Shown in pieces: positions 37,201-45,515 of a stretch of DNA of 64,000 nucleotides. The notes under the pieces were generated by a model, which worked only from the letters and a program-made list of their open reading frames with translations, was not told the origin of the DNA and searched no databases. Source of the stretch: CBDDHT01 sp965228615 (lineage in GTDB: Bacteria; Pseudomonadota; Alphaproteobacteria; Rhizobiales; Methyloligellaceae); contig CBDDHT010000001.1 of the NCBI GenBank assembly GCA_965228615.1, forward strand, positions 620,001-684,000, read 5' to 3'. The translations under genes and the position numbers were made by a program. Every line of letters starts with the position of its first letter. Position 1 is the first letter of the stretch.

Positions 37201-38217
37201 CGTACCCAACGATTGCACGATGCTGCCTTCATACTGCTCGGCCACGTCCCGCAATCCGGTTATTGCTGCGTCGAGCCTTTCGGCATGATCTTCAGGATCG
37301 GGAGCGTCCTTCAACGACCCCTTGTCCTGGATGGAAGCGAACAAGACGGAAACAAATCTGATTTCGCCCTGCTGTGTTGCCGTGCGATCCAAAGCAACCG
37401 GGGTATCGGCGTGGTTTTGCCCGTCTGCGAGAGGCTCGCTACAGCCAGTCACTAGCGTTGATGCTGGAGAACTCGGAATAGTGCTGTGGTCGTTCGAAGT
37501 GATTTGTGCCCATAGATCCTGCGTCTTCTGCTCAGGTGCGATCCCCAATGCGTCGTCGAGTGCCGTTTGACAGGCGTTATACTGATGGGCGGCGGCAGTG
37601 CTTCGTCCGACCGTCATATAGCACCGCATCAAAGCGCGATGAGCCTCCTCGCATGTCGGTTCCTGGACCAGTAGTCGATTTGCCAACCCGACCGCACTAT
37701 CCAACTCTTGGTCGGCTCTCGCGATGGTTGATAGTTGTTCTACAAGCCGCGTAGCGTCCATTCTCAAGCGTCGGCGCTCTATCAATAGCCAGTCCTCGAA
37801 TGCTGGATCTGGTATTGTGATGCCGTCCAAAAGATCACCCTTGTAGAGATTGGCTGCCTCCACCAATGCCTGAACTTGGGCGCCGCGAATGAGGTGCTCG
37901 AATCGCGAGACATCGGTCTCAGTTCTGTCAGTCAGAAGGCACAAGGTTCCGGCTTCAGCGTCCAGTACAGACTCGATCTCAAGTTCTGCGAGCGACTTCC
38001 GCAGATCCGTGAGGGCACGCCTCAGACTGCCGGCCGCTTGCTCATCGCGCCGGTCACTCCAAAGCAAATTGCGGACGCGTTCACGGGGGATTGTCCTGCC
38101 ACGATAAAACGCCAGATAGGCTGCAAGTAGCGCTCCCTTCCGAGTCGATATTTTGACGTCAACCTGGCTGTGAAACTCCAGGCCACCCAAGAGGCGGATA
38201 ATGAGTTTGTCCGTCAT
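34297..38217 (-). CDS. BTAD (SARP-type) regulator with degenerate cyclase domain, AAA ATPase and TPRs
   Basis: 1306 residues. 1-245: winged helix plus BTAD, paralogous to the regulator at 30478-32523. About 285-455: class III nucleotide cyclase-like fold (RFVSVLFASIQD, GTELYAVFGG, GVHSGDVILRSRE) in which both metal-binding aspartates appear replaced (Ser in LFAS, Thr in GTEL), so probably not catalytic. About 475-800: STAND/AAA ATPase with Walker A GEPGLGKS (508-515) and Walker B LVVVIEDLHWLD. The rest is TPR-like. ATP-driven SARP regulators of this length resemble AfsR and MalT-type switches. It reads away from mmuM and converges on the polycationic gene. Confidence 0.88.
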   Translation of the reverse strand: MTDKLIIRLLGGLEFHSQVDVKISTRKGALLAAYLAFYRGRTIPRERVRNLLWSDRRDEQAAGSLRRALTDLRKSLAELEIESVLDAEAGTLCLLTDRTETDVSRFEHLIRGAQVQALVEAANLYKGDLLDGITIPDPAFEDWLLIERRRLRMDATRLVEQLSTIARADQELDSAVGLANRLLVQEPTCEEAHRALMRCYMTVGRSTAAAHQYNACQTALDDALGIAPEQKTQDLWAQITSNDHSTIPSSPASTLVTGCSEPLADGQNHADTPVALDRTATQQGEIRFVSVLFASIQDKGSLKDAPDPEDHAERLDAAITGLRDVAEQYEGSIVQSLGTELYAVFGGSAAREDHAVEACRAAMAMQNVALSDDGSFGIEVGVHSGDVILRSREKRHEERDVVGGMTFQIAKSISRTTDPGFARISSVTGKEVDGYFTVNRVSEIPALQFPDNLHVLELRSATSARNRWQAWAERDRTKLIGRNGEIAILNEALDHAEYNQGQLVAVAGEPGLGKSRLVDEFLQTISNERCTVIRTDAISIDGGSSYRTVIGLLQAWLDVDDRDTPADIATKIRTKTETIGAIAELEMMALHSLLGLPVAGDAWETLSTSQRALRISEALKSVLQLESSRQPLVVVIEDLHWLDQASQSVLDRLVASLTGMRILILVTHRPEFTHNWNAKSYFQLIRLRPLVYSEMDDLTLALMGGDQTIEKLRQLVSTQTDGVPLFAEETVRMLVDEGALTGSVGAYRIGAPVEHLAVPSSVRTTIATRLEHLSHRAKDLLQTAAVIGRDIPFTLLHSISSEETQDLSKLLDEICEGEFLYEIRPLPEREYRFKHALIEDVAYESVLRKRRTTLHAELVRAMEAHYPERLEEHVERLVYHSEHGADHPRTAKYAYLAAKKSISRNAYGHARTYFELALTVLERLPEEPEWIELAIEIRTRLRSVLDFLGDYKASLEQLIDAERIAAQNGVQSQLCKVKTHRSYLLSSHGDFSSAIQAAHEAQEIARDLGNSEAVAETEMALAQAYCRSGQSQRAIELLRPSIDQWTSAYRYERRGYGGVRSVWRTGTLAHAYCQIGEFDEAQRHATTCREIGEELDHPIDRQMAAICEGLVLTERGLAEQAIPILDKGINLSTANDAPIFFPSIAIWLSNAYSMSGDNQKAIDLAYRANESAERQKLAHLTNWAKATVARVTTSEKQESDTLALYREALEGARSVGDRFLEVIVLRYIADALYAVDTDAVLEADKFLDDAISLAERYGYLPQLAHCHLLKSRQASALGDEGYQQWAEIAQKAYRSMHMQRWITEIG

Positions 38218-38643
38218 GGCCAGGAATTGTCGCGCTCTCTATCCAAAGGGTCGTGAGGATGGAATCTTTATCACATTTTTCACAATCCAATTCGGTGGAG
38301 CTGCAAAAGGTGTCGCAATAACCAGTCGGAGCAGGGCCAAACACCGAACAACAAGAACAATAGTTTTGCATCGACGCGGCAGAGCAACCGAAGCGCGCGA
38401 GGGCGTGTACAGCGTTTGGAGCATCGTCTCCTGCGGACTGAAGGAAATTGTCCCGGATTGAGTCGGAGCGGGAAATTGCTTTGAGCGGAGCGCCGGAGTA
38501 CCTGCCGCGTCTCAAAAACACTCTGATCAGACGAAATTCTTCATTTTTCACGTCTGCCTCACGGTTGTTGCGGCCGTCAGGTCACGGCGCCTTCCTATGT
38601 CATCGCCGTATTCAATCAACCTGATAAGAGAAAGTGACCAGCA
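38218..38643. promoter_or_regulatory. Divergent region of BTAD regulator 2 and mmuM
   Basis: On the minus strand AAAAATGTGATAAAGATTC sits with GTGAT 57 nt before the regulator ATG, matching regulator 1. TGGATA about 25 nt before the start may be the -10. The mmuM side (38450-38643) has no gene, and I could not recognise a SAM or SAH riboswitch fold with confidence. Confidence 0.45.
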
Positions 38644-39597
38644 ATGACCCGATATCGCAGTGCCTTGCCACAACTCTCCGACCGATTGTTTCTGACGGAT
38701 GGTGGCATCGAGACAACGCTCATCTTTCACGATGGGCTGGAACTTCCCAGCTTTGCGGCTTTCGATCTCTTGAAAGACAGGACAGGACGGAATGCGCTAC
38801 GGCGTTACTTTCGCAAATACGTCTCCATCGCCCGCGAACATAATGTTGGCTTTGTGCTTGAAAGCGCCACTTGGCGTGCCAGCCCGGATTGGGGCGAGAT
38901 GCTTGGGTACTCGAGACCGGCGCTCGCAGAGGCCAATAGACAAGCAATCGAAATGCTTGAGGAGTTGCGTGAGGAAGAGCCATCAGATGGGCCGCCTATC
39001 GTGATCAGCGGTTGTGTCGGGCCGCGTGGCGATGGTTATGATCCATGTGAAGTCATGAGCGAGATTGAAGCAGAGCGATACCATTCCGAACAGATCGGCA
39101 CGTTCGCAGGAACTTCAGCCGACATGGTGACGGCCATTACCATGACCAATATTCCTGAGGCGATCGGCATCGTGCAGGCCGCTCAGTCATTTTCGATTCC
39201 AGTCGTCATTTCCTTCACGGTCGAAACCGATGGCAGGTTGCCAACGGGAGACAAGCTGAAAGATGCCATTGATGATGTCGATGCTGCGACCAATTCAGGA
39301 CCGGCCTACTACATGATCAACTGCGCACACCCGAGCCATTTCGACGATGCGCTAGTTACTGAGGAAGCTTGGGTCGAGCGGCTGCGCGGCGTAAGGGCGA
39401 ATGCTTCGACTAAGAGCCATGCCGAATTAGATGAAGCGGAAGAACTCGACGAAGGAAATCCGGAAGAGCTTGGTATCCAATGTCGCAACCTGCGTGACGC
39501 GCTACCGCACCTAGTTGTCTTCGGTGGCTGCTGCGGGACAGACCATCGGCATATCGCGGCGATTACTTCCGCCTGTATGCAATCGCCAGCCTGGTGA
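38644..39597 (+). CDS. mmuM: Homocysteine S-methyltransferase
   Basis: 317 residues of the Hcy-binding barrel: FLTDGGIETTLIFHDGLELP at the start, FVLESATWRASPDW, MINCAHPSHF with the first zinc Cys, and VFGGCCGTDHRHI with the paired zinc Cys near the end. It methylates homocysteine to methionine using S-methylmethionine or SAM. An acidic insert AELDEAEELDEGNPEE is near 258. It separates the regulator from the RTX genes and ends with a strong terminator, so it is probably not part of that regulon. Confidence 0.9.
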   Translation: MTRYRSALPQLSDRLFLTDGGIETTLIFHDGLELPSFAAFDLLKDRTGRNALRRYFRKYVSIAREHNVGFVLESATWRASPDWGEMLGYSRPALAEANRQAIEMLEELREEEPSDGPPIVISGCVGPRGDGYDPCEVMSEIEAERYHSEQIGTFAGTSADMVTAITMTNIPEAIGIVQAAQSFSIPVVISFTVETDGRLPTGDKLKDAIDDVDAATNSGPAYYMINCAHPSHFDDALVTEEAWVERLRGVRANASTKSHAELDEAEELDEGNPEELGIQCRNLRDALPHLVVFGGCCGTDHRHIAAITSACMQSPAW

Positions 39598-39627
39598 ACG
39601 CGCCGGATTAAAGAGCCAAGCGACATT

Positions 39628-39651
39628 GAGGGCGACCGGGAGGTCGCCCTC
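39628..39651 (+). terminator. Rho-independent terminator after mmuM
   Basis: Perfect 10-bp stem GAGGGCGACC/GGTCGCCCTC with GGGA tetraloop, then TTTGTG. It isolates mmuM from RTX gene 1. Confidence 0.8.
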
Positions 39652-39674
39652 TTTGTGCCGAACATCCGGCATTC

Positions 39675-39808
39675 TGAAACAAAGGAAACACAAATCACAT
39701 CGGTTTCACGGCAAACGGCAGGTCCCTGTAACGACTGCGCTCCACCTAGTTGTCAGGAATTCCGGCAATGGGTCGGACATTGCAACATCATGATCAGGAG
39801 ACCTGACA
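39675..39808 (+). promoter_or_regulatory. Shared leader element, copy 2 (before RTX gene 1)
   Basis: Same order of blocks as copy 1: GAAACAAAGGAAACAC, TTTCACGGCA (39704-39713), TGTAACGA (39727-39734), TTCCGGCAATGGGTCGGAC, GATCAGGAGACCTGACA before the ATG. The second half of the direct repeat is lost (CCTAGTTG at the expected place), so this copy is the most diverged. Confidence 0.6.
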
Positions 39809-41464
39809 ATGGCTTACTGGAATAAGAAACTTCTGAACAACACCATCTATGGTGGCAATAGCTACGACTATCTGGTGGGCTCTTCGCTTGCCGACACGAT
39901 TTGGGCATTCGGTGGGCATGACATCATCTATGGCCAAGGAGGAAACGATACCATCTTTGCCGGCAGCGGCAATGATACCACCTATGGAGGCGAAGGCGTT
40001 GATACTATCTATGGCGGCACCGGCCACGATACGCTCTTCGGTGACGCCGGCAACGACTCACTCAATGGCGGAACCGGGGAAGATACAGTTTATGGCGGTA
40101 TCGGCCATGACGTTATCAGAGGAGATGGCGGTAATGATGATCTAAGAGGCGGTATCGGCTTTGACCGGATCTATGGCGGCTCTGGCCACGACACGGCTTA
40201 CGGCGGCGCGGATGACGATATCGTTTATGGTGGTACCGGCAACGACAACATTCGTGGCGATGCCGGGAACGATCGATTGTATGGCGATGGCGGCGACGAC
40301 GATATCGAAGGCGGCGACGGGCATGATCGGCTCTTTGGAGGTTCGGGGCACGATGTCCTGCAAGGACAAGCCGGCCATGACCGACTTGAAGGTGGTACCG
40401 GTAACGACAGGCTCTATGGTGCCGACGGTATCGATACCATGTTCGGCGATGGTGGAAATGATCACCTGTTCGGTGGCGCCAATGGCGATCATATGTTCGG
40501 CGGCAGTGGTCATGATCGGCTTAGCGGTGGCGATGGTCGTGACTGGATCAACGGTGACAGCGGCAACGACAAGATCTTTGGCGGTAGCGACAAAGATACG
40601 ATCTACGGTGGCTCCGGCCATGACACGGTCGATGGTGGCAATGGTGACGACGTCATCTATGGCGGTATCGGAAACGACACGCTCTCCGGCGGTAACGGTC
40701 AGAACGTAATCAGCGGAGGTGACGGTAACGATAAGATCGACAACAAAAACGGTTCCGGCTTTCTCTACGGCGGTGATGGAGATGACACGATTGGTAGTGG
40801 AGAAGGAAATGATTTCGTGTATGGCGGCGACGGTGACGATTTGATCGGCAGCGGCGCAAGCGTTGACACCATATATGGCGGCGACGGCGACGACACTATT
40901 CTTGCGGACTCGGGAGATGACGTCGTTTTTGGCGGCTATGGCAATGACACCATCTATGGCGGCCGAGGCGATGATCATCTGATCGGCAATGCTGGCGATG
41001 ACATGATCGTTGGCGGTGCCGGGGAGGATTTCATTTTCGGCAATGGCGGAGTCAATGATGTCCGAGGTGGTGACGGCAACGATACTCTCAATGGCGGTTT
41101 CGGACAGGATACTCTGCGTGGTGGCACCGGTGACGACATCTTCTACTATGGGCTGAGCAGTTTCTCCTTCGACGATGATGTCGATACAATTCGTGACTTC
41201 AACTTTTACGGCGATACAGATGCGATCGATCTCAGCAACGCGTTTTTCGTAGGTGGCTTTGGGATGCCAAACGCCCAGGACCCAAGTTTTAGCGACACCG
41301 GTCCTCAGGCATATTCTGTCTGGAGCATGCTCTCTGAAGATGGGGTGCAAGCTGATGTCTATAGCGTCTATGCCGATGTCGATGGCGATACGCAAGCCGA
41401 CATGGAAATCAACGTGTGGGTGCAAAATGGTGACACGTTGGACGCCAGCGATTTCATTCTCTGA
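39809..41464 (+). CDS. RTX calcium-binding repeat protein 1
   Basis: 551 residues, acidic. From about residue 15 to 450 it is an almost unbroken array of nonapeptide repeats (GGxGxDxIxG type, for example GGSGHDRLSGGDG), each pair binding Ca2+ in a beta-roll. No enzymatic or adhesive domain and no amino-terminal signal peptide. The last 100 residues resemble the serralysin-type C-terminal secretion region (DVDTIRDFNF.. VYSVYADVDGDTQADMEI) ending DASDFIL, suited to type I export. The C-terminal 90 residues are closely shared with the two following proteins. No exporter is nearby. Confidence 0.88.
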   Translation: MAYWNKKLLNNTIYGGNSYDYLVGSSLADTIWAFGGHDIIYGQGGNDTIFAGSGNDTTYGGEGVDTIYGGTGHDTLFGDAGNDSLNGGTGEDTVYGGIGHDVIRGDGGNDDLRGGIGFDRIYGGSGHDTAYGGADDDIVYGGTGNDNIRGDAGNDRLYGDGGDDDIEGGDGHDRLFGGSGHDVLQGQAGHDRLEGGTGNDRLYGADGIDTMFGDGGNDHLFGGANGDHMFGGSGHDRLSGGDGRDWINGDSGNDKIFGGSDKDTIYGGSGHDTVDGGNGDDVIYGGIGNDTLSGGNGQNVISGGDGNDKIDNKNGSGFLYGGDGDDTIGSGEGNDFVYGGDGDDLIGSGASVDTIYGGDGDDTILADSGDDVVFGGYGNDTIYGGRGDDHLIGNAGDDMIVGGAGEDFIFGNGGVNDVRGGDGNDTLNGGFGQDTLRGGTGDDIFYYGLSSFSFDDDVDTIRDFNFYGDTDAIDLSNAFFVGGFGMPNAQDPSFSDTGPQAYSVWSMLSEDGVQADVYSVYADVDGDTQADMEINVWVQNGDTLDASDFIL

Positions 41465-41507
41465 GTAGAGACGTGCTGGTAACACATGCTTGCGCCTGGC
41501 AAATGAG

Positions 41508-41535
41508 AAATGGGCGATCGCAAGGTCGCCCATTT
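41508..41535 (+). terminator. Terminator after RTX gene 1
   Basis: Perfect 10-bp stem AAATGGGCGA/TCGCCCATTT with an 8-nt loop. The right arm ends in TTT. Confidence 0.7.
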
Positions 41536-41566
41536 TGCCGACCTACGTTTTCGTTCCGCCGAATAC

Positions 41567-41700
41567 TCGAAACAATCGATACTTTTCTCACGCCGATTTC
41601 ACACCAAGCAGTAGGTCATTGTAACGGCCCCTGCCCATGTAGCGGACAGTATTCCGGTATTGCGCCGGATTGATCAGCACCATGGATAGGAACTCAAAAA
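41567..41700 (+). promoter_or_regulatory. Shared leader element, copy 3 (before RTX gene 2)
   Basis: Direct repeat TGTAACGG (41620-41627) and TGTAGCGG (41638-41645), again 18 nt apart, followed by GGACAGTATTCCGGTATTG and CATGGATAGGAACTC before the ATG. Very close to copy 1 from the second repeat to the ribosome site. Confidence 0.7.
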
Positions 41701-43401
41701 ATGATCTACAAAACCAAGCAAGCGAAGAAATTCTCTGGCGATAGCTATGACGAACTAACGGTCGGATCTCTCAACGATATCCTGTACGGCCGCTATTATG
41801 AGCCCGTCGATTCCGGCGAGACGTCATCCACCACAATTTTTAACTACGTTCCGCCGAACATCATTTGGGGCGGGTCGGGTAATGATGTCTCGCATGGCAC
41901 CGACTACACCGACATCATCTACGGGGCCGGTGGCAATGATAGTCTCCGCGGACACGGCGGCGATGACGTCCTTTTCGGTGGTTCAGGTCACGACGTTCTG
42001 ATTGGCGGTTCAGGTCACGACTCAATTCAGGGCGGTACCGGGCGCGACTCGATCTATGGTGGTCTCGGAAGAGATGTCATTTATGCCGGCGCCGACAACG
42101 ATGTCGTTTATGGCGGATCGGGTGAAGATGAGATTCGAGGCGATAGTGGAAATGACCTGATCTATGGCGGTTCAAGCAACGATGAGATTGACGGCGGCTC
42201 TGGCGCGGACCGGATCTTTGGTGATACGGGCGTTGATATCATCGATGGAGGCTCCGGGCATGACATCATTCATGGCGGCTCAGGCAACGATCAAATTGAT
42301 GGTGGCGATGATCGGGATACGATATTCGGCGAGTTCGGCAACGATATCCTACGCGGTGGAAACGATGCCGACAGTATCTTCGGCGGTTCCGGCTATGATG
42401 AGGCCTATGGCGGTCTGGGCATCGACTGGATCGATGGCGGGTCCGGCAACGACACGCTCATGGGCGGCGGCGGAAATGACATCATATATGGCGGTCTCGA
42501 CGCCGACTTGATTGAAGGTGGCGGTGAAAACGATCGGGTCTATGGCGGCGTCGGTAACGATAATCTTTCTGGCTCCGATGGAGATGACATCGTCAGCGGT
42601 GGCACAGGCAACGACGAGGTCAACGGCAACCGAGGCAATGACACGCTCTACGGAGGCGACGGCAACGACGAAATGAGCGGAGGCAATGGTGACGACACCA
42701 TTTATGGTGGCGACGGTGACGACACCATTCAAGCCGGATACGGCTACAATAGTGTTGATGCCGGCGATGGCGCCGACTGGGTTTATGGCGGAGATCTGTG
42801 GGACAATATTGTCGGAGGCAGCGGTAACGACGTTTTGTTCGGTGGGCTCGGCCTGGATTTTCTGATCGGTGGCGAGGGAGAAGATCTCGTCGTCGGTGGG
42901 TCGGGATCGGACATTGTATTCGGTGGTAACGACAATGACCGGGTTGAAGGCGGCAGCGGCAACGACCTTGTATTTGGAGATGCGGGTAATGATGTTCTTT
43001 CCGGTCAGCACGGCGATGACGAGATACGCGGCGGTGATGGCCAGGATATTCTGCGCGGTGGCCGCGACAATGACCGTTTTACCTTCAAGGAGGTGAGCGA
43101 CAGCCTCGTCGGTTCAGGCGATATTATCCAGGACTTTGAGTTCTTTGCCGGTGATGACGACACGATCAACTTCGGCGATATCGATGCCGATAGCACGACG
43201 CCGCTTAACAACGATGCGTTCGCATTCAGTACGACCGGCGCACAGGCTAATTCTGTCTGGACGGAATTTATGGAACACAAGATGTTCGTAGACGTCTACA
43301 GCGTCTACGCCGACACGAACGGTGATACGCAGGCCGATATGGAATTAACAGTCTGGATCAGAAACACCGAGACGCTTGATCAAAGCGATTTCATCCTCTG
43401 A
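41701..43401 (+). CDS. RTX calcium-binding repeat protein 2
   Basis: 566 residues built like protein 1. Unlike protein 1 it has an amino-terminal module shared with protein 3 (SLNDILYG.. YVPPNIIWGGSGND, about residues 20-65). Then RTX repeats to about 455, then the shared C-terminal region (DIIQDFEFF.. VYSVYADTNGDTQADMEL) ending DQSDFIL. Own leader and own hairpin after the stop, so probably its own transcript. Expected outside the cell, Ca2+-folded. Exporter unknown. Confidence 0.88.
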   Translation: MIYKTKQAKKFSGDSYDELTVGSLNDILYGRYYEPVDSGETSSTTIFNYVPPNIIWGGSGNDVSHGTDYTDIIYGAGGNDSLRGHGGDDVLFGGSGHDVLIGGSGHDSIQGGTGRDSIYGGLGRDVIYAGADNDVVYGGSGEDEIRGDSGNDLIYGGSSNDEIDGGSGADRIFGDTGVDIIDGGSGHDIIHGGSGNDQIDGGDDRDTIFGEFGNDILRGGNDADSIFGGSGYDEAYGGLGIDWIDGGSGNDTLMGGGGNDIIYGGLDADLIEGGGENDRVYGGVGNDNLSGSDGDDIVSGGTGNDEVNGNRGNDTLYGGDGNDEMSGGNGDDTIYGGDGDDTIQAGYGYNSVDAGDGADWVYGGDLWDNIVGGSGNDVLFGGLGLDFLIGGEGEDLVVGGSGSDIVFGGNDNDRVEGGSGNDLVFGDAGNDVLSGQHGDDEIRGGDGQDILRGGRDNDRFTFKEVSDSLVGSGDIIQDFEFFAGDDDTINFGDIDADSTTPLNNDAFAFSTTGAQANSVWTEFMEHKMFVDVYSVYADTNGDTQADMELTVWIRNTETLDQSDFIL

Positions 43402-43422
43402 TCAAGCTCATCTGCAAGAAAC

Positions 43423-43445
43423 CCGGGAGTCGAGGCGACTCCCGG
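43423..43445 (+). terminator. Hairpin after RTX gene 2
   Basis: Perfect 10-bp stem CCGGGAGTCG/CGACTCCCGG with a 3-nt loop 21 bp after the stop. No T tract. Confidence 0.6.
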
Positions 43446-43538
43446 AAACGCTTTCGTAAACCAGATCATGTTTCCGACAGGGATGGCTCACTAATTGTCT
43501 TTCTCGTGTGTGGATCTCTGTCGAATTGTCCCCGCTAT

Positions 43539-43671
43539 TCGAAACGAATGAAACACAATTCACACGCATATCACGGCGCATGACCGATCATTGTAACGGC
43601 TCCGACCCATGTAGTGGACAGCAACCCGGTATCGGACCGGATGACGCACAATATGGAAAGGATCCAAGAAA
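43539..43671 (+). promoter_or_regulatory. Shared leader element, copy 4 (before RTX gene 3)
   Basis: Blocks GAAACGAATGAAACAC, ATCACGGCGCA, TGTAACGG (43592-43599) and TGTAGTGG (43610-43617) 18 nt apart, GGACAGCAACCCGGTATCGG, and ATGGAAAGGATCC before the ATG. Confidence 0.7.
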
Positions 43672-45423
43672 ATGATCTACAAATCGACGCGACTGAACAA
43701 GGCTGTGGGCAACAACAACGATGTGCCGGTAGCGACCTCCCTCAATGATATCCTATATGGCCAATATCAGCCGACCGTTGATTTTGGTGACACAGAATAT
43801 GATCCTGGTGGCTCTTACGTTCCGCCCAATATTATCTGGGGCGGGGCCGGCAACGACGTCGCCAACGGCACCAACTATGCCGACATCATATACGGCGCTG
43901 GCGGCAATGATGACTTGCGCGGTCGCGGTGGTGACGATGTGATCTTCGGTGGCAGTGGGAATGATCTGCTTCGAGGTGATGCTGGTGATGATTCGATCCA
44001 GGGCGGTACCGGGCGCGATACGATCTACGGTGGAACCGGCGCAGACCTGATTTATGCAGGTGCACAGGACGACGTCGTTTATGGCGGTTCCCAGAACGAC
44101 GAGATCCGCGGCGACGGTGGACACGATCTGATCTATGGCGGCAGCGGCCAAGACGATGTCAGAGGTGGAGAGGGAAACGACCGGCTCTTCGGTGATTCTG
44201 GAAATGATTTCCTGGGTGGAGAGGATGGCCACGATACGATTCGGGGTGGTCGTGGAAATGACACAGTCGTGGGAGGTTCCGGCAGGGACACAATCTTCGG
44301 TGAAGATGGCCACGATGGACTTCACGGTGGGGACGACAGCGACGACATCTTTGGCGGCGCAGGCAATGATCATGCTTATGGCGGTGACGGCGTTGACTGG
44401 ATCGATGGCGGCAGCGGTGACGATGTCCTTGACGGTGGACGCCATAGAGACATCATTTATGGCGGCCTCGGAAATGATGATGTGATCGGCGATATCGGAA
44501 ACGACGCTGTCTACGGCGGTGCGGACGATGATCGGGTCTATGGCGGTGCTGGCGACGATATCGTGAGCGGCGGTGTTGGCGACGATCTGGTCTATGGCGG
44601 AGACGAAGACGATAGAGCCTATGGTGACGCTGGCGATGACCGGGTTGAAGGCGGTGACGGCAATGACCGCATCTATGGCGGTGATGGCAACGATAAACTC
44701 GACGGTGGGTCAGGAGACGACCAGCTCTACGGTGGCGACGGTGTCGATGTCATTCACGGCGGAGACGGATTTGACTTCATAGACGCCGGCGACGGAAACG
44801 ATACGGTTTACGGCGGTCAAGGTTGGGATGCCGTCAATGGTGGTGATGGCAGCGATGTCATTTACGGCAGTTATGGGCGAGACTTCCTCAATGGTGAAGA
44901 CGGCCGCGACTATCTCTTTGGTGGTTCGGGGTCCGACACGATTACCGGAGGTGCCGGCGACGACACGATAAATGGCGGTGAACATAACGATGACGTTTAT
45001 GGTCAAGCCGGAAGCGACTATCTCTTCGGTAGCGATGGCAACGACAATCTGCGTGGCGGAGAAGGGCAGGACTTTCTCTTTGGAGGCTATGGTAACGATA
45101 CATTCATCTATAAAGATGAGAACGACTCAAACGTTGGTTTCGGCGATGTCATCCATAATTTCGAGTTCTCTCGAGAAGATGACACGATCGATCTTGGTGG
45201 TATTGACGCCGATCAATCGACATCTGACGAAGACGATGCGTTTCTCTTTAGCACGTCAGGCCCGCAAGCGAATTCAGTATGGACCGTGCTTGCTCAGGAC
45301 AACGTGAACGCCGACGTCTATAGTGTTTTTGCTGACTATGACGGCGACGCCCAAGCCGACATGGAGATCACTGTGATGCTGGCGAACGGCTACACACTCG
45401 ACTCGAGCGACTTCGTTCTTTGA
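43672..45423 (+). CDS. RTX calcium-binding repeat protein 3
   Basis: 583 residues, closest to protein 2: the same amino-terminal module (TSLNDILYG.. YVPPNIIWGGAGND), a longer RTX array (to about residue 475) and the shared C-terminal region (VYSVFADYDGDAQADMEI) ending DSSDFVL. The array contains many GGDGNDRIYGGDG-like units. The three proteins look like successive duplications with array length changes. No catalytic domain. Confidence 0.88.
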   Translation: MIYKSTRLNKAVGNNNDVPVATSLNDILYGQYQPTVDFGDTEYDPGGSYVPPNIIWGGAGNDVANGTNYADIIYGAGGNDDLRGRGGDDVIFGGSGNDLLRGDAGDDSIQGGTGRDTIYGGTGADLIYAGAQDDVVYGGSQNDEIRGDGGHDLIYGGSGQDDVRGGEGNDRLFGDSGNDFLGGEDGHDTIRGGRGNDTVVGGSGRDTIFGEDGHDGLHGGDDSDDIFGGAGNDHAYGGDGVDWIDGGSGDDVLDGGRHRDIIYGGLGNDDVIGDIGNDAVYGGADDDRVYGGAGDDIVSGGVGDDLVYGGDEDDRAYGDAGDDRVEGGDGNDRIYGGDGNDKLDGGSGDDQLYGGDGVDVIHGGDGFDFIDAGDGNDTVYGGQGWDAVNGGDGSDVIYGSYGRDFLNGEDGRDYLFGGSGSDTITGGAGDDTINGGEHNDDVYGQAGSDYLFGSDGNDNLRGGEGQDFLFGGYGNDTFIYKDENDSNVGFGDVIHNFEFSREDDTIDLGGIDADQSTSDEDDAFLFSTSGPQANSVWTVLAQDNVNADVYSVFADYDGDAQADMEITVMLANGYTLDSSDFVL

Positions 45424-45435
45424 GGTTGCTGTAAT

Positions 45436-45470
45436 CGACGCTCGGCAGCATTGTGAGCTGCCGAGCGTCG
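45436..45470 (+). terminator. Hairpin after RTX gene 3
   Basis: Perfect 13-bp stem (45436-45448 with 45458-45470) with a 9-nt loop just after the stop, between convergent genes. No T tract. Confidence 0.6.
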
Positions 45471-45515
45471 AGGGTCACTCTCTTCAATTCTTGTAGTCTT
45501 GAAACTGCTGCCGTC

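Noticed and set aside
38450..38643. Possible SAM/SAH riboswitch before mmuM
   Set aside because: Short complementary segments exist, but no known riboswitch core could be matched with confidence.
40142..41533. Long minus-strand open frame of 463 codons across RTX gene 1, with similar ones under RTX genes 2 and 3
   Set aside because: A by-product of the repeated GGxGxD codons. The plus frame has RTX motifs, a leader and a terminator, while the minus frame is a low-complexity Ile/Val/Ala repeat without a start signal.
39809..45423. Dense DNA repeats that could suggest a CRISPR or satellite array
   Set aside because: Periodicity follows codons of the nonapeptide RTX repeat, with variable third positions. 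There are no unique spacers and no cas genes.
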